Shown here: one piece after another, positions 38,361 to 50,519 of the stretch
How the letters are laid out: every line of letters starts with the position of its first letter
How positions within the stretch are numbered: position 1 is the first letter of the stretch
Source: Paramacrobiotus metropolitanus
Lineage: Eukaryota > Tardigrada > Eutardigrada > Parachela > Macrobiotidae
Assembly: GCF_019649055.1 (NCBI RefSeq)
Contig: NW_026570297.1
Span: 248,001 to 312,000, forward strand
DNA: 64,000 nt
Direction of reading: 5' to 3'
Notes under the pieces: generated by a model
What the model was told of the DNA's origin: nothing
The model's input: the letters and a program-made list of their open reading frames with translations, nothing else
Database searches by the model: none
Position numbers and translations under genes: made by a program

Positions 38361-41168
38361 ATGGATGCAGCTACGATGATGGATGCGACAGCCAGCAGCA
38401 ACGGGAATGGTGTACAATCCCAGAACGGTACAGATCTCCATCCTCCTCCTGCAGAAATTACTGCTGCATTGCATCTGCTGACCGTAGGCAACCATCCCAG
38501 TATGGACATGCTGTCCACCCCCGCGCACCCTCCGGGGACCGCCCCCGCGGCCCCCACCACGGAACCTGACATCGTACCGCGCCTCAGCTTCCAGGATCCG
38601 GAGGACAACCTCCTCAATCGCAGTTTCTCCTCGGAAGACGAGGAAAAAAAGCTGGAGGAAGAGGAGGAGCTGGCAGGAGAGATGGGGGGTGGTGAGCGGA
38701 TTTTTCCCGACGGGCTGTTGTGGAGTAAGCCCAAGAAAAAGAAGGAGCTGCCCCTCATTGTCCATGGGGCGAAGAATGGGAATGGGACGATGAAGAATGG
38801 GAGTGGGTCTGCGGAAAAGGTGTGTGCTGCAGTAAAGTGTGTTAATGGTGTAACTGATGGTGAGTAACTCGTATGTAAAGTTAAAATGTGTGTGCATTAT
38901 CCAGTGACCAGTGTAGCAACGATGCAGAATGCACAATTTGCACGCGTACGATATCGCATCGCATTGTAGTGCAATGACTTCAGTTGGTAGAAAATGCGCT
39001 TACTGTGTGAGTGAACATCGAAGGGAAAATTGCGTGTATTTATCTGGGTTACAGTTTTCCGTTTTTATAAATTTATTTATTTTTGAATTATTTATGAAGC
39101 AGTAATTAGAGAATAAGTAAAACAGTTCCTAACTTGAAACGGTTAGAAAACTTTTTTTGCATAATAAGATTGTGTGAACTGTATTAAATGCATATTCAGC
39201 GGTTTTAAAGTTAAATTCTGTCTGAGTGGTGATAGTATTAATTATTTTGAAATGTGCTCCAAAAAGTTGATTTGTTGCAGAGTGCCAATCCGCTCATCTG
39301 TATAATATATAAAAAATATTATTGTTTTTATTTTTGGATGCTGTAAGTCCGACGTTTTGTATTTTTAATATTTCGTTGTCCAGCTGTCTTTTGCAGAATA
39401 GATAGTTGTGTTTTTTGTTGCGCTTGTAATTATCGAATCGTGCAAGATTCGATTAAAGTGCAATTGTGCAGATTTTGAACCAGGTATTCGGCCAGAGCGG
39501 CGTTGGCGACCGCATGGACGCCTTCCCCATCGTCCATCCGCGCACCGGCGTCCCACTGGCGCCGGCACCCAAAGATCTCCTGTCCTCCTACCGCTACTCC
39601 ATGGACAACATGCGCCGCGGTATGGCTATCATCATTAACAACCAGCACTTCACCATGGCCAACACTCCCTCCCGGAAGGGCAGTGACAATGACGCCCGAA
39701 TGCTGGAGGCCACCCTCAAGCGGCTGGACTTTGAGGTGGCGGTCTTCACGGATCTGAGTGTGCGGGTCATGCAGGACTGCTTCCGCTACTACAGCAATCA
39801 GGATCATACGAACTACGACTGCTTCTTCTGTGCCGTCTTCACGCATGGAGAGGAGCAGGGGATTATCTACGGGACGGATGGGAAGCTGAATCTCAGCGAG
39901 CTGACCATACAGTTCCGCGGGGATAAGTGCACGACGTTGGCGGGAAAACCCAAGATTTTTGTCGTTCAGGTACTGCATAAAGCGTAGGATGTTTAGTATG
40001 ATTTGAACTGTTGTTTTCGCTGAATTTAATTCTTGACACTATAATGCCTGATTTTATGACTGCTGTAAGATTGTTTTTAAGTGCCGATTTTGAAGAAGAA
40101 TTTTACCTGTTGCGTTGTTAATAGAAGTTTCCGGTGTGTTTTGCGAATATTGCGTTTTTCCAATGTCGATGTTTTCCAAATTTCCAATATTTTTACACCT
40201 CGCAATAGTAGTACTTAACTTTTCAATTTCCCACAGCAAATAAGTGCTCGTAATTTAGAATTCTGTTTGAGTTTTATTTTGTTTGATTAAACGTAAGGTA
40301 AGTGTCGTTTTGTTTTGAAATTTACATGGCTTGAATTTTGAAAATTATCAAGTAAATATGTAGTTGATTGTATCAGCGTTGTATTGGGTAGCGTTGTACA
40401 GAGTATACTGTCGTCGTCGCTTTCTCCGGTTTGGTTTGTTCTTGTTTTTTTTACTTTTTCGGTCGTTTGCAACAGAACAGTGTTTAGTACTGTATTTTTG
40501 TCTATTCAGTAATTCAACGAAGAGTTTTTCATGTGTAGGCGTGCCGTGGCGACCGGTTGGACGCCGGTGTGGACCTGATTGAGGCGGATGCTCCGTCCAC
40601 CTTCCGTATTCCGGCTGAAGCGGACTTTTTGTACGCCTTCTCCACGGTGCCGGGATACTTCTCGTGGCGCAACACGGAACTGGGATCGTGGTTCATCCAG
40701 GCGCTCTGCCATATGCTGGACCAGCACGCCCTCGATCCCGACATGGACATCCTCAAGCTCCTCACGCGTGTCAGCCATCAGGCAAGTCTCGTAAAGTTTG
40801 CTCTTGAGAGAATATTTGACGAAATATTCCTTCAAAATATTTTAACCTCTATGTTTATTGAAAAATATATCGAAGCTATCTTGCCGTAAATCTGCTTTCG
40901 GTGAATATTTAAGTAATTCTGCGATTTGACATTGACTATGTCAACGTTTTCTGTGATCTCTTCGTTTTATCATTGTGTGAATTTTTGTTCGAACTTTTGC
41001 GGCGAATTTTTCTTAGTTTTTTTCTTAGCGTTTGCATCTGATTGGTAGGTGGCATTTGGGCATGAATCCAATGTGCCCAGTGATACCAAATGGCACCGGA
41101 AGAAGCAGATTCCCTCCATCGTCTCCATGCTGACGAAGGATGTGGTGTTCACTCGCAAAACGAAGTAG
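38361..41168 (+). CDS. Executioner-type caspase (caspase-3/7-like)
   Basis: Cytoplasmic cysteine protease that cleaves after Asp during apoptosis. Exon 1 (38361 to about 38819) encodes a long N-terminal segment with an acidic run and a Lys cluster (KPKKKKE), and no CARD or DED. Exon 2 (39472 or 39484 to 39969) starts the large subunit: RRGMAIIINNQHF, S1 residues in GSDNDARML, catalytic His in AVFTHGEEQG and GKPKIFVVQ. Exon 3 (40539-40781) begins ACRGD, giving the active-site QACRG pentapeptide across the junction, then an inter-subunit linker with a likely cleavage site IEAD before APSTF, and the small-subunit motif STVPGYFSWRN. Exon 4 (41049-41168) ends KKQIPSIVSMLTKDVVF and stops TAG. Exons 2 to 4 join phase 0. 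The intron after exon 3 starts GC. The exact end of exon 1 is one of two phase-0 donors (38819 or 38831). Confidence 0.92.
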
Positions 41169-42433
41169 CAAATCTTATAGTTATCTCATTTTCATGTTGA
41201 CATCCGTTTGTTGTTAACGTTGACAATCGTTTATTCGTTGACAAACGGGGATAGCTGTTTTTTCTTTACCATTAATGTTCTTACGTGTTTCCAGTTTTCG
41301 TCGCATGCCGACGATCCTAACCCGTCCGAAATTTGCTCACAGTATTTATTGCATTTGGCTATGGTAATTTTAGTGTTCGAGTCGCGGTGCGTTTTAACTG
41401 ACCACTTTGTTCTAAAAGTGTTTTACACAATGCCATGATAGTTGCGGTTTGTTAATTTTTGCGAACATAAGCATTTCTAATAAATTATCTTACGATCTTC
41501 GTGATTTTTCAGCAGCAATGTGTTCTCTGCCGGTGTATAGCCGTGTATTGAGTGATTATTTTTGCATTACTACGGTACTCGTAATACTCGTAAAAATATT
41601 TAATGTATATTTCCAACAGACTGCGGCACTCACAAACATGTCTCGTTTGATTTATTGTTGTAACATCTACCGTACGGGATGTGTATCAGGAGGTAAAACC
41701 TGAAAACTGTTGTAACATTCGTACAAACTTACAACTACTGAGTAGATTTTAAAAAAATCAATCATATTAGGTTGAATTAATTGCAATAATTAATTTCACT
41801 GAAGATAGTAGTGTTGTCGTGACAGAATGCTAAGCATTATTGCGCATAGCGTCCCAGCCTAGAAGCCGCCCAACTACAATACATACGTTTTCTTTTCGTC
41901 TTACTGGTTAGCAGAGAGTTTTCATATACTGCACACGCATAAATTTGTAACCATTACTTAATTTATTACTGTACAGTCTGTACCTGTTTGTGAGTCACAT
42001 CCGACGATTCTCTCAATTGGCATCAGTCACGAATCTATTCACGAGGTAAGTACGTCCTGGACGGCGAACGCGGAACATAGTGCACCAAAACGCTGCAGTA
42101 GGTTCCGCGTGTAGGTACATACTGCCGCTAATGGTAAGGAAAAGATCCAGTTCTGCAATACTTCTACTCCTTTTTAATAACGATTAAGCAGGGTAAGGGC
42201 AAGCAAAGTAAGGCTATGTACAAGTACAACGCCAATAACAATGTTACGGATAAAAATTGCCAGTATGCCAGACGACTTTTGGGAATATTTATCACGTGTG
42301 TATGCACTGTGTATGCATTCATGTGTTTGCCACACTTTTATTATTTTTCAGATTGTCATTCAGTTTGTGGGCATATGCGTGTGTACAGTTTCTCTACAGT
42401 TAATCAATTTATCAGCAGTATACAATAGCGCAG
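41169..42433. other. Intergenic: caspase 3' side to the first copy of the secreted family
   Basis: AT-rich sequence with no convincing gene. An open frame at 41208-41438 and others here lack signal peptides or family motifs. The promoter for copy A is expected just before 42434. Confidence 0.4.
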
Positions 42434-43489
42434 ATGGCCGGTGTGCAGTTTTTAGTTGTGGGGGTCGCATTTGGCGGTATACTTTTCGCAGTACCAACAG
42501 TAAGTCCGTTCAGTAGAATCAGTATCGAAACGTGTGCCCTTCTCATTAATAATTAACGACATTCATCTGACTGATCGACTTTTCTACGTCTCGCATTTTT
42601 TCCTTGTGTACATGATTTGCAAAATTGGTGTAACCGGTACCGGTGCGCTGTAGTGAGTGTAATCCTTTATCAATGTTGTTTTATGATCTTCTTTACGAGT
42701 ACCTGTCCCAAAATTGTTTTAATTTTTAAAATGTTTTAGTTTACTGTTCTTACACGATCATCATACAGTCAGTACACGACATACAATTTTACTTTACATC
42801 GTTGACGAAATTCGTTGACGAAATTCGTTGTACATAACATGTACATATGCGAGACAACACGGTGTTTAATGCGTATTGTGACAACTGCAGATGTCCGATA
42901 TATTGCATCAAAGTTTACAGTACAATGGTTATATAGGTTAAAGTACTTATTAAAATTAAATAATACAGTAAAGCAAAGCGTTGCGCGTAGACTGGCGACT
43001 CAACGACAGCTTCCGCTGACGCCGACAACGTGACGCGGGTCAATATAAAAGACGGCGAAAGGTACATCGCGGAATGCTTCCCTCCCAAGGCGCAAGAGGC
43101 CCGCCAGCGCCGATCCAGCGAGCCATTCACAAATCAACCAATTATGAAATACGGCATCATTTTCCTTGAAGCAAAATTCATCGGAACCGGCAACGCCACT
43201 TGTCGCGAATCGTCCGTGAAGAACTATCTGCGCACCAAACTATGTGTTGGTGAGAAGCAGCAAGGGTGTGCCATAAGAGCATCGGATCCTGTCAAAGAGT
43301 GTGGCAAACGACCTCTGTCGCTCGTGTACAAATGCGGCATGACAGGTGGGCTAGCTCACTTCGAACCTGTACTTGGTCAAAATGTATATCGTGGCGCCTT
43401 ACGCACTGTATTATGTTTTCAATGTAGAATATATCAAAGGAAAGCACCAGAGAACTTTGATTATTGGTGGCGACATAATGCTGGACTAG
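42434..43489 (+). CDS. Secreted cysteine-rich protein, SUEL-lectin-like family, copy A
   Basis: Three exons join in phase: 42434-42499 (signal peptide MAGVQFLVVGVAFGGILFAVPT), 42991-43345 and 43428-43489 (stop TAG), giving 160 residues. The mature part starts with a short Thr/Asp-rich segment, then VTRVNIKDGERYIAEC, a basic stretch ARQRRSS, and YGIIFLEAKFIG followed by ATCRESS, TKLCVGE, GCAIRASDP, ECGKRPLSLVYKCGMT and a tail IKGKHQRTLIIGG...MLD. Six cysteines and the spacing DPxxECxxRPLxLxYxC resemble SUEL (rhamnose/galactose-binding) lectin domains, an inference from pattern only. RQRR can serve as a furin-type site. Function unknown; the family is repeated downstream. Confidence 0.75.
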
Positions 43490-44572
43490 CGTGGTAGATG
43501 CTTTAGTAATGGATGTGAACGGGACTTCAGTTCTCCTACCACAATCGATGAACATTTACGTGATACTGCAAGAAGTACTCTGATGGCAAGAGCTCTAATA
43601 ATTTCGTTTCGCGATTACTGAATCGTCGCCCGATAAGTTGAAGCGTTATAATTATGGTTAAAAAGTGCCATCCATTATCCATATACGTAGTATATTAAAT
43701 GTATGTATGGCCGTCTTCGTCGGGATCGAGATATAGATGAATCTGTCACCAACCGACTGCATAACATTAATTATTCGTTTTACGAACGTACATTTACGAA
43801 TGTCAGTAATTCAGTTCTGTTTATTTGTACTTATTACGTAATTATATTTTACTACAAATTTGTACTCTGCGGCGTCGTTAGCGCGCACTTGTCCTGAAAA
43901 CAACCCAAAAAATTGCGATATACAAGTGTGCGATTTATTATTATGCACCTGCCTTTCAGCTTAAATAAGTATTGTTTGCCAATATGTGTTTGTATTTCTG
44001 TTCCTATCAGTTTTGTGAGCTAACCTTACCAACAATCTGTGTGACTGGTTTGTTGCCTAGAACTAGATAAAGTTAAGTTAAGTTAAAGGTCAACGGTTGA
44101 ATTAAAGCCGACAAAATTTTGTCATGGGAAAAGAAGGAAAAAATTTTATTTTTTGACCATCGAATGGTCAAAACTTTTCATCAGAATGCCAGTTCAAAGG
44201 CACAAGAAGGCAACGTAAGGCATAAGCATAGCACGCACCGCAAGGACAGTGGACATGATTCTTGTCGTAAATGCAACACAAAAGCTGGTGTTTATACATT
44301 ATGAATATGAGAGTATGTTGCTTAACCGGAAGTAAACGATCCAATTTCACAATTTTACAGTGAACGAAATGTCCCATAGCGATAATTATCTTTGCATCGA
44401 TAGTGATCGAAATCACCCGAAGGTTTATAAAATGTACACAGTATTCTACGAGTACAAAATGAAGTTACGTAGAATTATGTTGATTTTCACACACCGAGTA
44501 GCCGCGGCTACATTGGCGTTGGACGTCTTGTTATTACAATAATTACATTACATATTCAGTATTTTGGCGGAA
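43490..44572. other. Intergenic between copies A and B
   Basis: AT-rich, no convincing coding frame, no extra family copy seen on either strand. Confidence 0.4.
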
Positions 44573-45529
44573 ATGACTGGTCTGCGGTTCATCGTCACTG
44601 GAATCATAGTTGCCGGCATAATTTTCACGGTGAAAACACAGCACATCTGCACTTATGTGTGTCGTTGCAACTGTAGGAAAACGCGTGTCAGAATTTTAAT
44701 AACCAAGAATCCTAACTGAGTTGATTATCATTTTAGTAGCCAAAACATCATGAGCTAAATTACATTAGTGGTATTTACAGTATAATCTCTGTTTATGTAC
44801 ACTGCTATATCAGTACTAGGAAGAGATGCGCACTGTCGACATAATAAATAAATTTTCTTTGATGCTTTAAGGAAAAGGTTGCTGTTTTCTTCTTATCGTC
44901 TTCATTTTAGTTACTACCAACCAGTGGCTTTTATTGCTTAATTTAACATTTAACATTAACAGGGTGTCGAATCTTGTATTGCTGCACGTAGAATGGAGAT
45001 TCAGTGACACCAACCACGGAGGCCGGTGTAACGCGAGTAACTATTAACCCTGGCGACCGCTACGTCGTGCGGTGTCAGGGTCCGATGCACAAAGGAGTTC
45101 GCCGGCGTCGATCCACCGGGAACAGCTCCAATCAACCACATCAGAAATACGGTATCATCATTCAAGAAGCGAAATACATCGGGAAACCGGCAATGCCACC
45201 TGCCAGGAGTCATCCATAAAGACTATCTACAAACCCAGCTGTGCACTGGATCGCGGCATCATGTGTGTCATATCACAGCCGATGATCCTGTTAACGAATG
45301 TGGAAAACGATCGCTGGCCCCGGTGTACAAATGTGGAATGACTGGTAAGTGGGCGCACTATATCAGTAACGAACGAGAATTTTGTACCGGTCAGTAGTCA
45401 GTACAGGTTGATTTTTGACGCAGTATTACATGTAGGTATGTTGTTCGTAATATTATAGAATTAATAGAATTCATCCCAGGAAAAAGCAAGAACGGTGTGA
45501 TTGACGATGGGATCGTCACAGTTGATTAA
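44573..45529 (+). pseudogene. Secreted cysteine-rich family, copy B, probably a pseudogene
   Basis: The exon layout of copy A is present: signal-peptide exon from 44573 (MTGLRFIVTGIIVAGIIF), middle exon 44992-45344 and last exon 45459-45529. Three defects stand out. The donor after exon 1 is missing: copies A and C have ACA then GTAAGT, here ACA then CAGCAC. The middle exon changes frame near 45181-45186 and stops at CATCCATAA, shortly after the ATC GGG codons. A second frame change about 40 nt later returns to the family frame, since LCTGSRHH and DDPVNECGKRSLAPVYKCGMT are still readable. The basic site VRRRRST is kept. The stop could fall in a shortened but expressed product, but the combined damage favours a decayed copy. 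Confidence 0.75.
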
Positions 45530-46990
45530 ATAAGTCAGTGCATCGCCATGGACGGAAAAAATCCAAAATTCTGCGGGTTTTATCGGAATTTATTACTTGA
45601 TTACCGGCACTTGTTCGCTCTGTTGTTACGAACCGATTGGAAAATTTCTTATATAGTATTACTAGAAGGTTAATCGTTAATGGTATGTCTTTTGCATTGC
45701 CGCTAATAGTCAAGCTATATGCAAACCGACCGCATGGGAAGTATTGGGAGCAACGATGCTCGCCACGAAAATTTAGGGGCTGATTGGTCCGAGTCAGAGA
45801 TGACCGTCACTCTGACTGTCTGACCGTGCCATTTGCATTTTGCATTGGTGTCTCTCGTCGCGATAATTAACTGCAAGCCTGCAGCAGCGACGTGCATGAC
45901 TTCTTTCTTACGAAAGAGTTAGTAAAGTAATGGATGATTTTTATAAAATATTTGTTTTGCTATTGCTCGCTAAATAGCAGTAAATCTTAACGAAATCAGT
46001 AGCAAGGAAGTTAAACGTAGCCATATGGCTCAGGTGATCCCTATTCTCCACAAAGATATCTTGAACCCAAGTATCTCTATATGAAATATGTAGAACCCAA
46101 GTATCTCTATTCTCTACTGACTTCCGTACATACGTAAATGCTCTTTTAGGTTTTTGACAGATAGTTTTACTATGGGTCGAGAACCTAAAAGCGCACAGTA
46201 CACGGTACACTTAATGAAAGCCGTTCATTCTATTTTTTTAAACAGCGAATATCTATGCAAATACAACGGGGAAACGCGATTTGTGTAATGGGTACTATCC
46301 CCGATCAGGATAGCATAGAGGAAGTGTTTCTTTTGTAAATGCCGTTTTGTTATGGTGCATAGTTTGTACTCGTAACATGATACTTATTAAAGGTCCTTAT
46401 TCTATTTTTGTTAACCGCTCGCAACGACAAAATGCAATCAGACGCCAAATAAAGCCGCGGTTGAAGAACCGCAGCCACATTACATAAAATCGTTATCAAG
46501 AAAATCCACTTAGGTGAATATGTGTAGTGCCTGTAGGCTCAGGCTGTGATTTACGATATCTTAATTGCCAATTTGCTATCCGACAAAATTAATCTTGAAC
46601 TGTTACACTGTAAGAAATTTCGCGAACAAGAACATGTCTTCTTTAGAAGTGCTGCACCCAAATCATTATTCTGATGGTGAGAAACTGAGTAATAGAGTTC
46701 GACAAGCGGAAAATCGAATTTGCCGCTCGATATGTGTGCAAAAATTAAACTTGCAACATCATAATCCACTCTGCTAGTTGTACATACATACATATTGTAC
46801 TTGCAATTATACCGAGTACCGGTCAAACTTGCCAGAAGGCTTTTCGGTAAACTGAAACCTTATCTGTACACTAAAAAGCGCATTAATTATTAATTCACCC
46901 AACAGTAATCAGAGCTTTTTCGGTGTGCCCTCCTTCCGCTTTTATTCGAAATTCGACATCAGCTAATTCAGAATCACCATTTTAGTAAAA
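45530..46990. other. Intergenic between copies B and C, with a short direct repeat
   Basis: The 19-base sequence AGAACCCAAGTATCTCTAT occurs near 46061 (with a one-base change, TGAACCC) and again near 46091. No gene recognised. Confidence 0.4.
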
Positions 46991-47906
46991 ATGGCGAATA
47001 TGCAGTGGACAATTGTTGGAATCTCACTTGCATGTATAAATTTCGCAGTACAAACAGTAAGTGTATCGCACCGGTGACATACGACGCTTATCTTAATATA
47101 AATTGTAAAGTGTCAACTGAACCGTAGGAAATTCTATATAATTCTATCAATTTCATACACAACCGTAAGTTCTTGACTCCGTATACTAGTATATACACCC
47201 CGACAATCCCGTATCACTTATACAACGACATTACTCTGTACGTTGCGCTCCTCCTTTTTACTAATTTTTATTTCATTTCTGTAATTTATGCGATCTCCAG
47301 CTTTGTCCTACTATGCTTTAATAAATAGCTTTTTTCTTTTCTAGCCAGTTCTAAAAGTAGGCGCACCGTTACTACATAATACTGAATTGGAAAATTAGTT
47401 GTTGTGCGTAGAATGGCGACTCCGCGACCACGGATGCCGACGTCACACGAGTAACAATTAAGAGCGGCGATAAATACATCGCAGAGTGCATGCATCCACC
47501 ATCACAAGGCAGTCGTCGGCGCCGATCCAGTGAGACGACCCCGAGTAAACCACGGATGACATATGGCATCGACTTTCTAGAAGCGAAATTCATCGGCACC
47601 GGCAATGCCACCTGCCGGGAGTCATCCATTAAGAACTTTTTGCGCACCAAATTCTGTACTGGATCGCGACAGCAGGGCTGTCCGATCACTGCCCCTGATC
47701 CCTTGAAGGAGTGTGGAAACCGGCCGCTGTCGCTGGTCTACAAGTGCGGTATGATAGGTAAGCGAGCGCATGCCAGATACATTTTTTCGGGTTGTACAAG
47801 TACGCGTGGGCATAGCATTTACTGTTCTTGTATTCGCAATATAGAATGGATCAAAGGAAACAACCACCGAGGCACACTTGTCGGAATGGACGTTATACTT
47901 GACTAG
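46991..47906 (+). CDS. Secreted cysteine-rich protein, SUEL-lectin-like family, copy C
   Basis: Three exons in phase: 46991-47056 (MANMQWTIVGISLACINFAVQT), 47412-47757 and 47845-47906 (stop TAG), 157 residues. Closest in structure to copy A, with exon 1 exactly 66 nt in both and last exon 62 nt in both. The mature part has VTRVTIKSGDKYIAEC, the basic site SRRRRSS, YGIDFLEAKFIGTGNATCRESS, TKFCTG, GCPITAPDP, ECGNRPLSLVYKCGM and tail WIKGNNHRGTLVGMDVILD. NAT in GNATC is a possible N-glycosylation site. The cysteine count is six as in copy A. Likely expressed; no defect seen. Confidence 0.75.
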
Positions 47907-48643
47907 CGCAGAAAGATGCTTTATTGTGAATACGAAAAATAGAAGTGTGGTGTGGCGCGAGAACTAAACTTCCGTACGAGTATGAGATTACATGAGCGAG
48001 AGTGAGACACCGTAATAATGTAGATGATTAACGGTTTCAGTTAACTTGTGCCCAAAAGCTTGAAGTTCTGCCCTGTCAAAAACTAATAGCAACAAAAACG
48101 TAAAACTGACACCTTGGTATTTTGAACTGACTTAACGTGTTCTGGCGCATGTTTATTATGTGCAAATTAGGCTCAAAAACCGCTGTAATTGCCGCCGCGT
48201 CGGAGTAATACATCTACGCATACCGTATGTACTCACTGATTTCAAAAAATTTATAATTATTACGTATAGAGTACAATGCATAATTGCATACCCGTAATAC
48301 AGTGCTAGTAGTGCTACTGTGCGGCTAAATAATTATTATTGATAATGTTCTTTGAACGTTATAAAAATTCGGAAATTGGCAACTATTTCCCATCATCCGG
48401 TCGCAAACTAATGCTACGATACGTCACGGTCATGATTCCAGTCTTCTTGTAGTGCCGCATCGTTGATGTGCATGAGCACGACATAAGGCACGTCGAATGT
48501 ACAGTTAATTTCGTGGTCACTGAGAATATCAACCAGTTACTAGTCAATGTTCGTGTTGCACTGCTCATATTTGCGCATCGCGCGCAGCAGTCAAGACAAT
48601 TATTACGTATTCTAGCAGTTTAAATTTTCGAAATGGTTGTGCA

Positions 48644-49220
48644 CCCCGACGATCGGGGCGTTTGTTTTGGAACCGGCGGCATCGCGATACTGATGTCCTC
48701 GTTGTCGCCACACAGCGTCCATATTTGGAGGAATATCCACTGACTACTGTAGTCCGTAGGTGTCCAGCCCAGCGAGTCATAAAATGTGGCCACACGTGTT
48801 ATGCACAGCTGGTGTGTTCTGGTCATATATCTGTACTGAAGTACGCTTCCCTGTAGGTTTCTAAATCTTGAAGGCTTTCGAATTGCATTTCGGGGCCTGG
48901 GTCCATAATGCAAATCGCCAAAAAATTGCAGCTCATTCACAGTTTTTTTTCACCGTAAGGTTATTACTTATAAATTTTTAATGTGTCCTGAAGGCCATAT
49001 ACGGTACTGTACCTACGTATTTTCTTTAAGGCACATCCGTCTCTGTCAAAATGTGGTTCTAAATAACTTCCAACAGCTTGCTGTTTTGTGCGTACTTCAA
49101 GTAGTAAGTAGAAAAAGTGAAATAAGCATCTTCCGCTGAAAATTCGGGACGGCATAGCCAAATAACTTCGCGTCACGGGGCTCACAGCCAATTTATTTTG
49201 CGCCCCGATTGTCGGGGCGC
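48644..49220. repeat. Segment bounded by two related GC-rich palindromes
   Basis: CCCCGA-CGA-TCGGGG at 48644-48658 and CGCCCCGA-TTG-TCGGGGCG at 49200-49220 share the same arms around a three-base centre. They are the most GC-rich points in an AT-rich stretch. They could be ends of a small mobile element, or simply two protein-binding palindromes. No transposase frame is seen between them. Confidence 0.4.
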
Positions 49221-49690
49221 ATAGCAATGACCCTTAGTTTTAGGTCAGAATGAATATGCTTTTAATCAGAATCAATAAAATGTGCCGCTTTTACACTGAG
49301 AAGTTAAAAATTTTTCCAAATCGTTAAGTTCTGAACTTCAGCCAGTGCCGCTCTACAATAGTAGAGCCTGAGCAATCTGTACTGTTGTAATTGTACTACC
49401 GTATTGTAGATCGGCATTGGTTCACCACTAAAACATACATGCAGGTACAAAATTATACAGTCCCAGCATCTTTTTTTATTCGCGTCAGTAGAATAATTAT
49501 ACAGTGAGTTTTGCATACAATTATTGTGAAACGAGACGGATACTTTCAAGTTGAAAAATACAGGGAGGGCCTCGACACGGGCCTGCTTTTAACCGACTTT
49601 TTGACCACAAAAACAGTTTACGGAGAATTAGAATAATTTCGATTTGCTTTAAACGTGAGAAGAAACTTCTACTGTGTTTTGCATTAAGAT

Positions 49691-49770
49691 ATCCAGTCGC
49701 ACAGTCGTGGCAAAATTGTGGGTAGATATTACAATCTACCCACAATTTTGCCATGACTGTGCGACTGGAT
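49691..49770. repeat. Near-perfect inverted repeat, 36-bp arms with 8-base loop
   Basis: Left arm 49691-49726 and right arm 49735-49770 are reverse complements with one mismatch, around the loop TATTACAA. The arms begin ATCCAGTCGCACAGTC. Such a hairpin may be a foldback or MITE remnant or the transcript of a small-RNA hairpin; nothing in sequence decides. Confidence 0.85.
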
Positions 49771-50519
49771 TACAAGTCTCTTGATATTATAATATTACAA
49801 GTCTCTTGATTTTCTTACATAATACAACACAAAGTTTTACATGCTTACAATTTACGTGTAAAGTAACTCGCCCTTTTCAAAAATCCAGACTGTAACACTT
49901 CGGTCTATCAATGATAAGCGCACCCATTGAGGTATTTTCCTAGAATAAATCTAAGTTTATTATCGCACGATATTGTCCTGCAGACATTATACATCTCACA
50001 GCTTGCCATTAATTTTAATTATCTTCCGACTGTAAACTGTTCTACATTGTCACTTACGCAACCAGCAAGACAGCTCGCGCTGCAGGACCACTTCCAACGA
50101 AAGGCGTTTCTCCATCAAGCACGGTGTTTTGTCAATTTTTAACAAGTAGTCGTACAGCAAATAATGAAATTTTGAACAAGTTATCAGTCTGCCTCACACG
50201 ACAGCCAGCCTATTTATTCGGCTTCTTTGTTCACAGTAAAGAAAGCCGGTTTATCGATGCGGAAAATTTTTTTATGATTTTTATTGACTGCGCCAACACA
50301 TTTTAATTATGTACATAATTAAATATTATGTTATCCTGTGTAGAGCGGGTACATAAGTGAACTCCGCAAGAACAACGTTTCGAATGTATGTATTTTATTG
50401 AAATTTAATTGTCCGCCCTTAGGAGTCGAAATACTGACTGAACCTTTCTTGTGGTAGACGCCCTTCTTTCCAAGTTATCGGCTGACGCTGACAGCCTGGT
50501 TGTTCACAGCTTTTTGGAA

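Larger units (their letters stand above)
47907..50519. other. Intergenic between copies C and D, with palindromes, a long hairpin and a gene remnant
   Basis: Holds two near-identical GC-rich palindromes (48644-48658 and 49200-49220), a hairpin with 36-bp arms (49691-49770) and a direct repeat of TTACAAGTCTCTTGAT beside it. A minus-strand stretch 48940 to 48383 reads in broken frames with a protein-like segment (see findings). No intact gene. Confidence 0.5.
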
